From Hyphomicrobium_A sp963722495 (GTDB lineage: Bacteria > Pseudomonadota > Alphaproteobacteria > Rhizobiales > Hyphomicrobiaceae), in assembly GCA_963722495.1 (NCBI GenBank), contig CAVRND010000026.1:62001-126000 (forward strand): a DNA stretch of 64,000 nucleotides, given 5' to 3'. Position numbers and translations under genes: made by a program. The first letter of the stretch is position 1; each line of letters begins with the position of its first letter. Below are positions 57,799-64,000 of this stretch, in pieces. Below the pieces are notes generated by a model. That model was not told where the DNA came from, did not search any database, and saw only the letters and a program-made list of their open reading frames with translations.

Positions 57799-60042
57799 TC
57801 AGTCGAACACCCGCTCGACCTTATTGACCACTGCTTTCTCGCGAAGTCCTGCGATGATGTGGTTCAAATGCACCAGGTCGAGAACCTCCAGCTCGATACG
57901 CATTTCGGTAAAGTCCGAGGCCCGGCGGACCATGCGCACGTTGTCGATGTTGCCACCGGCCTCTCCTATAACCTTGGCTATCTGGGCCAAAGTTCCAGGC
58001 TCGTTCAGGGCTGTGACACTGACGCGTGCCGGAAAACGCTGGGGGGTATCCGTATCTACGTCCCAGGTAACGTCGATCCAGCCCTCGTGCTCGTACTCCC
58101 TGAGGCGTGGCGAGTGGATCTGGAAGATGCGTATGCCCTCGCCGGGGATCAAGACGCCAACGATGCGGTCTCCAGGCACGGCACCTCCGGGCTCGAAGGT
58201 GACGGGCAGGTCGTCCTTGACGCCGCGAATGGCGAGCCCGCTGCCGCCGCCGGTCTTGGGTTCGCTGTCGGCGCGAAACTTGAGGCTCATCACCCGGTCG
58301 ATGTTGAACCAGCCATCCTGCCCGCGGGCGCGACCGAAACGGCGCGTGCGGCGGTAGGCGGGCTTCTTCTCCTGCTCCACCGCCTCGGGAATGGCGGCGC
58401 GTAGGACGTTCTCGATTGCCAGCTCGTTGCGGCCGACGGCGGCGAGGGCGTCCTCAAGAGATTTGTATCCGAGCCGCGGCAGCGCCTTCTTCAGCTTGTC
58501 GTCGGTCAGCTCCTCGCCGAGGCGCTCGAAGTGGGAGGCGATCAGCCGCCGGCCAAGCTCGCTGTATTGCTTACGCACGGCATCGCGCGCCGCACGGCGG
58601 ATGGCCGAGCGGGCGCGCCCAGTGACGACGAGGTTCTCCCAGGCCGCCGGCGGTGTGTGGTTTTTCGCCGTTTCGATCTCGACTTCGTCGCCGTTGCGCA
58701 GCTGGGTATCGATCGGCACGTGGCGGCCGTTGACGAATGCGCCGACGGCGGCGTTGCCGACGTCGGTGTGCACGGCATAGGCGAAATCGAGCGGAGTTGC
58801 CCCGCGCGGCAGGGCGATGAGACGCCCTTTCGGCGAGAAACAGAACACCTGGTCCTGGAACAGCTCCAGCTTGGTGTGCTCGAGGAACTCTTCCGGGTTG
58901 GAGCCCTCGAGCAGCGTTTCGACAAGCCGGCGCAACCAGACGTAAGGGCCGGCCTCCTTGTTGAACTCGATCGGCGTCTTGGCGAGCGAAGCCTGCCCAT
59001 TGAGCCCGATGGCGTCCTTGTAGATCGCGTGCGCGGCGACACCGTACTCGGCAATGTCATGCATCACGCGGGTGCGGATCTGCAGCTCGACGCGCTGATG
59101 CCGCGGGCCGACGATGGTCGTGTGGATCGACTGGTAATTGTTCTGCTTCGGGGTCGAGATGTAGTCCTTGAACCGCCCCGGCACGGTGCGCCACGTGGTG
59201 TGGGCGACGCCGAGCACGCGGTAGCAATCGTCGATCGACTTGGTGATGACGCGAAAGGCGAAGATGTCGGACAGCTGCTCGAGGCTGATCTGCTTGTTGG
59301 CCATCTTGCGCCAGATGGCATAGGCCTTCTTCTCGCGCCCCGACACCTCGGCATCAATGCCGACCTCGGCCAGCTTATTGGCCAGCGCGGCACGAATTTC
59401 CTCGACCAGCCCTTCGTTCGACTTGCGCAGCTCGGCGAGCTTGGCCGTGACGGCGGCGTAGGCGTCCGGATGCAGCCAACGGAAGGCGTGGTCCTCGAGC
59501 TCCTCGCGCATCTGCTCCATGCCCATGCGCGCCGCCAGCGGGGCATAGATATCGAGCGTCTCCTCGGAGATGCGCTTGCGCGATTCCGGCTTCATGTGCT
59601 CGAGCGTGCGCATATTGTGCACGCGGTCGGCGAGCTTCACGAGCAGGACGCGGATGTCGCTGGAGATGGCGACGAGCAACTTGCGGAAGTTCTCCGCCTG
59701 CTCGGCCTTCTTGGTGACGAGGTCGAGGCGACGGATCTTGGTGAGACCGTCGACCAGCTTGCCGATCTCGGGCCCGAACAGCTGATCGATTTCCGCCCTG
59801 GTGATGGGCGTGTCCTCGATGACGTCGTGCAACAACGCCGTGACGATCGTCGCGTCGTCGAGCTTCAGGTCCGTGAGGATGGCGGCAACTTCGAGCGGAT
59901 GGGAGAAGTAGGATTCCCCCGAGGCGCGCTTTTGGTTGCCGTGCGCCTTCATCGCATAGACGTAGGCGCGATTGAGTAGCGCCTCGTCCGCCTTCGGATC
60001 GTAGCTGAGAACCCGTTCGACGAGTTCGTATTGCCGCATCAT
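57799..60042 (-). CDS. rsh: Bifunctional (p)ppGpp synthetase/hydrolase (RelA/SpoT homologue)
   Basis: 747-residue long RSH enzyme. The HD hydrolase domain (LLHDVIEDTPITRAEIDQLF with the catalytic His-Asp) and the synthetase domain (SGREKKAYAIWRKM, KQNNYQSIHTTIVGP, ELQIRTRVMHDIAEYG) are intact. They are followed by a TGS domain (VFCFSPKGRLIALPRGATPL) and a C-terminal ACT domain (VTALNEPGTLAQIAKVIGEA). Both activities are predicted, as is standard for the single Rsh of alphaproteobacteria. Follows rpoZ by 76 bases. Confidence 0.95.
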   Translation of the reverse strand: MMRQYELVERVLSYDPKADEALLNRAYVYAMKAHGNQKRASGESYFSHPLEVAAILTDLKLDDATIVTALLHDVIEDTPITRAEIDQLFGPEIGKLVDGLTKIRRLDLVTKKAEQAENFRKLLVAISSDIRVLLVKLADRVHNMRTLEHMKPESRKRISEETLDIYAPLAARMGMEQMREELEDHAFRWLHPDAYAAVTAKLAELRKSNEGLVEEIRAALANKLAEVGIDAEVSGREKKAYAIWRKMANKQISLEQLSDIFAFRVITKSIDDCYRVLGVAHTTWRTVPGRFKDYISTPKQNNYQSIHTTIVGPRHQRVELQIRTRVMHDIAEYGVAAHAIYKDAIGLNGQASLAKTPIEFNKEAGPYVWLRRLVETLLEGSNPEEFLEHTKLELFQDQVFCFSPKGRLIALPRGATPLDFAYAVHTDVGNAAVGAFVNGRHVPIDTQLRNGDEVEIETAKNHTPPAAWENLVVTGRARSAIRRAARDAVRKQYSELGRRLIASHFERLGEELTDDKLKKALPRLGYKSLEDALAAVGRNELAIENVLRAAIPEAVEQEKKPAYRRTRRFGRARGQDGWFNIDRVMSLKFRADSEPKTGGGSGLAIRGVKDDLPVTFEPGGAVPGDRIVGVLIPGEGIRIFQIHSPRLREYEHEGWIDVTWDVDTDTPQRFPARVSVTALNEPGTLAQIAKVIGEAGGNIDNVRMVRRASDFTEMRIELEVLDLVHLNHIIAGLREKAVVNKVERVFD

Positions 60043-60118
60043 GGCCCGCCGCTCCTAGGCCGGCCGCCGCCTGAGAGTGCTGCCGCGCCCGCCCTGCTTG
60101 CGGGCACGGTAGTTTCGC

Positions 60119-60562
60119 TCAACGGCCGCGATCGCGCTCGCGCTCGCGGGGGCCGCCGTTGGGACCGCCATTAGCCGACGGCTCGGTCGGCGTCATGCTC
60201 TCGAGGCCGCGCAACAGCTGCTCCTCGGTCATCACGTCGACGACGCTGTCGCTCGACTGGTCGTCGCGGCCCAGCATGGGGGATCGGCGATCGGGCGGCA
60301 GCAGCGGCGCGGCGGCCGCTTCCGGCTCGTCGACCTCGACGTTCTTTTGGATGGAGTGGATGAGTGCCTCGCGCAGATCCTCGGGCGGAAGGGTCTTGTC
60401 CGCGATCTCGCGCAGCGCAATGACGGGGTTCTTGTCGTCGTTCACCGGGACAGTCGGCGCGCTGCCGTCGGCGATCGAACGGGCGCGGTGGGCGGCCAAT
60501 AGAACCAGCTCGAAGCGGTTCGGGACCTTGTCCACGCAATCTTCAACTGTCACGCGTGCCAT
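60119..60562 (-). CDS. rpoZ: RNA polymerase omega subunit
   Basis: 147 residues. It has the omega signature MARVTVEDCVDKVPNRFELV with LLAAHRARSIADG and NPVIALREIADKTL. A long acidic/Arg-rich tail follows (DDQSSDSVVDVMTEEQLLRG, ending RERERDRGR), as in many alphaproteobacteria. I chose MARVT at 60562; a Met three codons upstream is less typical. Operon partner of rsh, which is fitting since omega forms part of the ppGpp binding site on polymerase. Confidence 0.93.
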   Translation of the reverse strand: MARVTVEDCVDKVPNRFELVLLAAHRARSIADGSAPTVPVNDDKNPVIALREIADKTLPPEDLREALIHSIQKNVEVDEPEAAAAPLLPPDRRSPMLGRDDQSSDSVVDVMTEEQLLRGLESMTPTEPSANGGPNGGPRERERDRGR

Positions 60563-60991
60563 GAGCGACACCCCTTTGGGAACGGGCGGATTGATCGGGA
60601 AACGGTGTGCGGCGCCGGCAAAATATGCTCTCGCGGCACCAAGCCGTTCCTAGTCGCATGAAAGATCGTGCAAATCAAGCTAGCATGAAGCAATACCAAG
60701 GTCGTTCGACCCGGCGCGACTTCAGGCATGTGTTGAACGTCCCCAAGTTAAGCTTCCACAAATTTGGCAGAATCTTGAGCACCTTCTTTAATGGGGGCGA
60801 ATTAACTTGTGGGGATACTTAGTGCTTCACATTGTCGCTCAAAATTGAGCCAATAAGATGCTTGTATGCCTCTGAAAGTGGTTAGATTATTGGGCCTGTG
60901 AGTTGCCGAACATAACGGCGCGGCGGCCCTATTCCATTGAGAACTACTGTGCCGGTTCTTGCGCGGCGCTTGCTGCCCCAAGGGTGAAAGA
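60563..60991. other. Intergenic region between rpoZ and the NYN-domain gene
   Basis: 429 bases with higher AT content than its surroundings, between divergent genes. A 71-codon open frame at 60607-60822 has no family character, so I do not call it a gene. Several TTGAGC-like hexamers (60846-60851) and AT-rich patches are compatible with promoters. No known RNA gene was recognised. Confidence 0.4.
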
Positions 60992-61639
60992 ATGCATTTC
61001 TATCAGAACGAACGCGTGGCCCTGTTCATTGACGGAGCCAATCTCTACGCCACCGCGAAGTCGCTCGGGTTCGACATCGACTACAAGCGCCTGCTCGCCC
61101 TCTTTCGCCAGAAGGGCCAGCTCGTCCGCGCGCTCTATTACACCGCGCTCGCCGAGGATCAGGAATATTCCTCCATCCGCCCCTTGATCGATTGGCTCGA
61201 CTACAACGGCTTCACGATGGTGACGAAGCCGACGAAAGAATTCACCGACGCCTCAGGCCGCCGCAAGGTCAAGGGCAACATGGACATCGAGCTCACGGTC
61301 GATGCCATGCGCCTTGCCGAGAACCTCGATCATATCGTGCTGTTCTCCGGCGACGGCGATTTCCGCAGCCTAGTCGGGGCTTTGCAGCAGATGGGTAAGC
61401 GCGTCAGCGTGGTCTCGACCCTGCAGACGCAGCCGCCGATGGTCGCCGACGAGTTGCGCCGCCAAGCCGATCAGTTCGTCGACATCGCCGATCTGGAGCA
61501 GCTCATCTGCCGCGACCCGGCCACGCGCCCGGTGCGCGAGGGTCGCTCGTTCAGCGGCAGCGGCGGCGGACGTGGCGGCTACACGGCACGCGACACGGCC
61601 ACCTATCAAGAGAATGACGACCTCGCCGAAGAGGTCTAA
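60992..61639 (+). CDS. NYN/PIN-like domain protein (LabA/DUF88 family)
   Basis: 215 residues. The NYN nuclease fold is apparent with acidic residues at VALFIDGANLYATAKSLG, VKGNMDIELTVDAMRLAENL and VLFSGDGDFRSLVGALQQMG. The C-terminal 45 residues are Gly/Ser/Arg-rich. NYN proteins are predicted RNases. The start is 60992 (MHFYQNERVALF), preceded by a gggtg. Followed by the uracil-DNA glycosylase gene 15 bases later. Confidence 0.88.
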   Translation: MHFYQNERVALFIDGANLYATAKSLGFDIDYKRLLALFRQKGQLVRALYYTALAEDQEYSSIRPLIDWLDYNGFTMVTKPTKEFTDASGRRKVKGNMDIELTVDAMRLAENLDHIVLFSGDGDFRSLVGALQQMGKRVSVVSTLQTQPPMVADELRRQADQFVDIADLEQLICRDPATRPVREGRSFSGSGGGRGGYTARDTATYQENDDLAEEV

Positions 61640-61654
61640 GCGGACGCTCGGCCG

Positions 61655-62341
61655 ATGGCCGTTACGGGGGAAGCGTTTACGCCTGAGGCTCCGAAGCTGT
61701 GCGGCCTGTGCCCACGGCTCGTTGCTTTTCGCGATGACAACCGTCGCAAATTCCCCGACTGGTACAACGGCGCGGTCCCTTCGTTCGGCGACGAGGCCGG
61801 CCGGCTGCTGATCGTCGGGTTGGCGCCGGGCCTCAATGGCGCCAATCGGACAGGACGGCCGTTCACGGGCGACTACGCCGGCGATCTCCTCTACGCGACA
61901 CTATTGGAGTTCGGCTTTGCCCGCGGGCGCTACGAGGCGCGGCCCGACGATGGCCTGCAGCTGGTCGACTGCATCATTTCCAACTCGGTCCGCTGCGTGC
62001 CGCCCCAGAATAAGCCGACGCCGGCGGAGATCGCAGTATGCGGTGGCTATCTGCGGGCCCGCATGGCAGCGCTGCCGAATGTGTCGGTGATGGTCGCGTT
62101 GGGACGCATTGCGCACGACAGCGCGCTGACAACGCTGGGTTTCCGCAAGTCGCAGTTCCCTTTCAAGCATGCCGGGCGCCACACCCTGCGACCCGGCCTG
62201 CAGCTCATCGATAGCTTCCATTGCTCGCGCTACAATACGAATACGCGCCGGCTGACGACGGAGATGTTTCACGCCGTGTTCGCGTCCGTCCGCGAGCTGC
62301 TGCCCGCCGAGCCAGGCAAGGCCCGCACAGCGACTGCATAG
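61655..62341 (+). CDS. Uracil-DNA glycosylase family 5-like
   Basis: 228 residues. Cysteine pairs near the N-terminus (CGLCPRLVAFRDDN) and later (VDCIISNSVRCVPPQNKPTP) fit the 4Fe-4S cluster of families 4/5. Motif A reads GLAPGLNGANRTGRPFTGDY, typical of family 5, which removes uracil and hypoxanthine. The C-terminal motif reads DSFHCSRYNTNTRRLT, where many family-5 enzymes have a HPS-type sequence. The active-site environment may therefore differ. Base-excision role is inferred. Confidence 0.87.
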   Translation: MAVTGEAFTPEAPKLCGLCPRLVAFRDDNRRKFPDWYNGAVPSFGDEAGRLLIVGLAPGLNGANRTGRPFTGDYAGDLLYATLLEFGFARGRYEARPDDGLQLVDCIISNSVRCVPPQNKPTPAEIAVCGGYLRARMAALPNVSVMVALGRIAHDSALTTLGFRKSQFPFKHAGRHTLRPGLQLIDSFHCSRYNTNTRRLTTEMFHAVFASVRELLPAEPGKARTATA

Positions 62342-62433
62342 CGGCAGCCTCCGCCGCGGACTTTCGCCCCGCAACCCACGATGCTATTTCAGCGTTGCGC
62401 CCGTTTCTCATCGCCCTCCAGGAGAAGGCCGCC

Positions 62434-62841
62434 ATGGTTCTCGAGATCGCCCCCGAAAAGGTGGCGCACGTCATCATCAAAGCGCGCGAGTATGACGTCA
62501 AAGTGGGCGCTTGGGACAACTCGCCCGAGGACGGCGACGCCGAGGAGGATCCGAGCGCCATACTCGAGGACTACACCAACGATCCCACCCGCGCCGAGCT
62601 GTTGGGCTTCATCGAGCGCATGAACTACGACGAGCAGGCCAATCTCGTTGCGCTGATGTGGGTCGGCCGCGGCACCTACGAGAAGGAGGAGTTCGAGGAG
62701 GCAGTGGAGACGGCGCGTGCCGAACGCGTCAACTCGACGTCGAGCTATCTGCTCGGCATTCCCCTGCTCGCTGACTACCTTGAGGAAGGCCTCGAGAAGA
62801 TGGGCTTCTCGGTCGACGACGTCGAAAGCGACGTGCTTTAG
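62434..62841 (+). CDS. DUF3775 protein
   Basis: 135-residue acidic protein with the DUF3775 pattern: LEIAPEKVAHVIIKAREYDV, GFIERMNYDEQANLVALMWV, GRGTYEKEEFEEAVETARAE and SYLLGIPLLADYLEEGLEKM. Function unknown. Preceded by ccaggagaag before the ATG at 62434. Confidence 0.85.
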   Translation: MVLEIAPEKVAHVIIKAREYDVKVGAWDNSPEDGDAEEDPSAILEDYTNDPTRAELLGFIERMNYDEQANLVALMWVGRGTYEKEEFEEAVETARAERVNSTSSYLLGIPLLADYLEEGLEKMGFSVDDVESDVL

Positions 62842-62875
62842 TCCGCTCCAAGTTTGCGGAATCGAAGTCCCTTCA

Positions 62876-63030
62876 CCTCTCCCGGCGGGAGAGGTCGGAA
62901 GCGAATAGAATGAGCTTCCGGGTGAGGGGTTACAGCGCGGCGGGGTCAGAGCGAGACCTGTAGCGTTCCATCCCCTCGCCCGGCTGTCGCGCTTTCGCGC
63001 GTCCAGCCGACCTCTCCCCCCCGGGAGAGG
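62876..63030. repeat. Palindromic intergenic element between convergent genes
   Basis: About 155 bases bounded by cctctcccggcgggagagg and cctctccccccgggagagg, each itself palindromic. Interior arms cgggtgagggg and cccctcgcccg also pair. It likely forms a cloverleaf of hairpins, lies between DUF3775 and the peroxiredoxin gene, and may serve as a two-way terminator. Confidence 0.7.
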
Positions 63031-63061
63031 TTAAGTGATGCCCGAGGCACTTGGTGCAGCT

Positions 63062-63622
63062 CTAGGCTTTGGCGATGGCGCGGCGCATTTCGTCGAGCCA
63101 ATCGATGACTTCGCGCGCGTGGGTCGCCGGGCGCTCGATAGGATAGAACGCGTGGGCGATGCGCCCGTCGCGAACGAACAGCGTCAGCCGCTTGAGGTAT
63201 TGCGTCCCCCCCGCCTCGAAGGTCGGCAGCGCCATTGCCTGCTTGAAGGCGAAGTTCTCATCGCTCAGCAACGGAAATGGGACCGCCAGCCGTGAGATCA
63301 GCTCGGCGTGGTGTTCGCCCGACTGGCTGCTGAGCCCGAACACCTCGATGCGCTGGGCGCGAAAGCGCAGATAATGATCGCGGAAGCCTTCGGTCTCCGG
63401 CGTCGAGCCGTGGGCACCCGGAATGTTATCCCAGCCTGGCGGGTCGGCGACGCCGGGGCGTCCGGTCCATGGATAGATGAAGACAACCGCCGCGCCTTTG
63501 CGCGTGCTGAGATTGACGGCATCGCCGCGGCTCGAAGCCAGCGCGATGTCGGGCAGATCTAAACCATTGATGAGATGGCGCGCGGCGCCGTCGTCCGGCA
63601 TCGGCGCGTTGTCGGTCGTCAT
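63062..63622 (-). CDS. Peroxiredoxin-like protein lacking both catalytic cysteines
   Basis: 186-residue AhpC/TSA (BCP-type) thioredoxin-fold protein: LVFIYPWTGRPGV-like strand (VVFIYPWTGRPGVADPPGWD), then GSTPETEGFRDHYLRF. The neighbour in the same position reads GCTPQSCAFRDHY, so both Cys residues are replaced (Ser and Glu). The rest of the fold (VFGLSSQS, LAVPFPLLSDENFAFKQAMA) is conserved. It may be a structural or regulatory homologue rather than an active peroxidase. Start overlaps the upstream stop by 4 bases (ATGA). Confidence 0.85.
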   Translation of the reverse strand: MTTDNAPMPDDGAARHLINGLDLPDIALASSRGDAVNLSTRKGAAVVFIYPWTGRPGVADPPGWDNIPGAHGSTPETEGFRDHYLRFRAQRIEVFGLSSQSGEHHAELISRLAVPFPLLSDENFAFKQAMALPTFEAGGTQYLKRLTLFVRDGRIAHAFYPIERPATHAREVIDWLDEMRRAIAKA

Positions 63623-64000
63623 GCCGGCTGCGCCCTCAGCCATTCGAGCACCTCGACGGCGTTACGGTCGGGCGGAAACACCGGGTAGAATACATGCGTG
63701 ATGACACCGTCGTCGATGATCAGCGCCATTCGCTTCAGCAGCGTTGCGCCATCCACCAGCATGGCGGGAAGTTTCAGCTCGGTCGTCAGGCGAAGCGCCG
63801 CATCCGACAAAAGGCGGAACGGCAGATGCAGGCGCTGTGCCGCCTCGCGCTGGTAGCCCGAATCCTGGGTCGAAAGGCCGAAGACATGGCTGGCGCCGGC
63901 GCCCAGAAGGTCCTGATAATGATCGCGGAAAGCGCAGCTCTGCGGGGTGCACCCGCGCGCGCCGGGGATTTCGTCCCAGCCATCTGGCAACGCGGTGCCG
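63619..64000 (-). CDS. Peroxiredoxin (BCP-like), start outside window
   Basis: Partial: 127 residues are visible, with the 5' end beyond the window. GCTPQSCAFRDHYQDLL has the peroxidatic and resolving Cys in the C-x4-C spacing of BCP-type peroxiredoxins. FGLSTQDSGYQREAAQRLHL and FRLLSDAALRLTTELKLPAM follow. It would reduce peroxides with thioredoxin. Its stop overlaps the start of the cysteine-less paralogue, so they are co-translated. Confidence 0.9.
   Translation of the reverse strand, partial: GTALPDGWDEIPGARGCTPQSCAFRDHYQDLLGAGASHVFGLSTQDSGYQREAAQRLHLPFRLLSDAALRLTTELKLPAMLVDGATLLKRMALIIDDGVITHVFYPVFPPDRNAVEVLEWLRAQPA

Noticed and set aside
60607..60822. A 71-codon open frame between rpoZ and the NYN-domain gene
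   Set aside because: No family character or ribosome-binding site. The region is better read as a promoter gap.

Overview
The window reads as a GC-rich chromosome segment of an alphaproteobacterium, most likely order Hyphomicrobiales (Rhizobiales). The main evidence is gene order: dusB(nifR3)-ntrB-ntrC-ntrY-ntrX-dat-hfq-hflX, eno-ftsB-pdhA-pdhB-pdhC-lpdA-lipA-ratA, fused ispDF, and rpoZ-rsh-DUF2062-pdxJ-acpS-lepB-rnc-era are all arrangements typical of that order. I cannot name a genus from sequence alone. The content is almost entirely core metabolism and cell-envelope biology. I see no prophage, transposase, CRISPR array, rRNA or tRNA.

Region 1 (1-14,500): lptD (partial), an lptF/lptG reading frame that runs through as one ORF, pepA, a membrane protein, a secreted protein, a DUF2306 protein, mazG, an amino-acid permease, a DEAD-box helicase and a periplasmic multicopper oxidase. 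Nearly every gene here except lptFG has its frame broken by single-base indels, about 25 in all, while the other 49.5 kb has only two. I read this as mostly sequence or consensus error near a contig end, because essential genes such as lptD would be dead otherwise.

Region 2 (14,800-28,400): small secreted proteins, then hflX, hfq, D-amino-acid transaminase and the NtrYX/NtrBC nitrogen two-component systems with dusB, all on the minus strand. They diverge from ispDF and a MarR-type regulator on the plus strand. Region 3 (28,450-40,400): a CinA-type amidase and a pentapeptide-repeat protein, converging on a long minus-strand block for pyruvate dehydrogenase and lipoate (eno, ftsB, pdhA, pdhB, DUF5076, pdhC, two lipoproteins, lpdA, two GlsB-type membrane proteins, lipA, ratA). 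The E2 gene lacks the lipoyl domain, which is carried by E1-beta.

Region 4 (40,500-49,900): a 7-deazaguanine/queuosine set (queC, queE, queD, queF) interleaved with dps and an aldo-keto reductase, then a metallo-hydrolase, an L,D-transpeptidase, an ICMT-type methyltransferase and DUF1810. Region 5 (50,000-64,000): thrS; era-rnc-lepB; acpS-pdxJ; DUF2062; the bifunctional (p)ppGpp synthetase/hydrolase; rpoZ; a NYN-domain protein; a family-5-like uracil-DNA glycosylase; DUF3775; and two tandem BCP-like peroxiredoxins, one of which has lost both cysteines.

I did not find an obviously new multi-gene defence or biosynthetic system. The observations I rate highest are the single LptF-LptG frame, the relocated lipoyl domain of pyruvate dehydrogenase, the cysteine-less peroxiredoxin next to its cysteine-bearing paralogue, and several palindromic intergenic elements.
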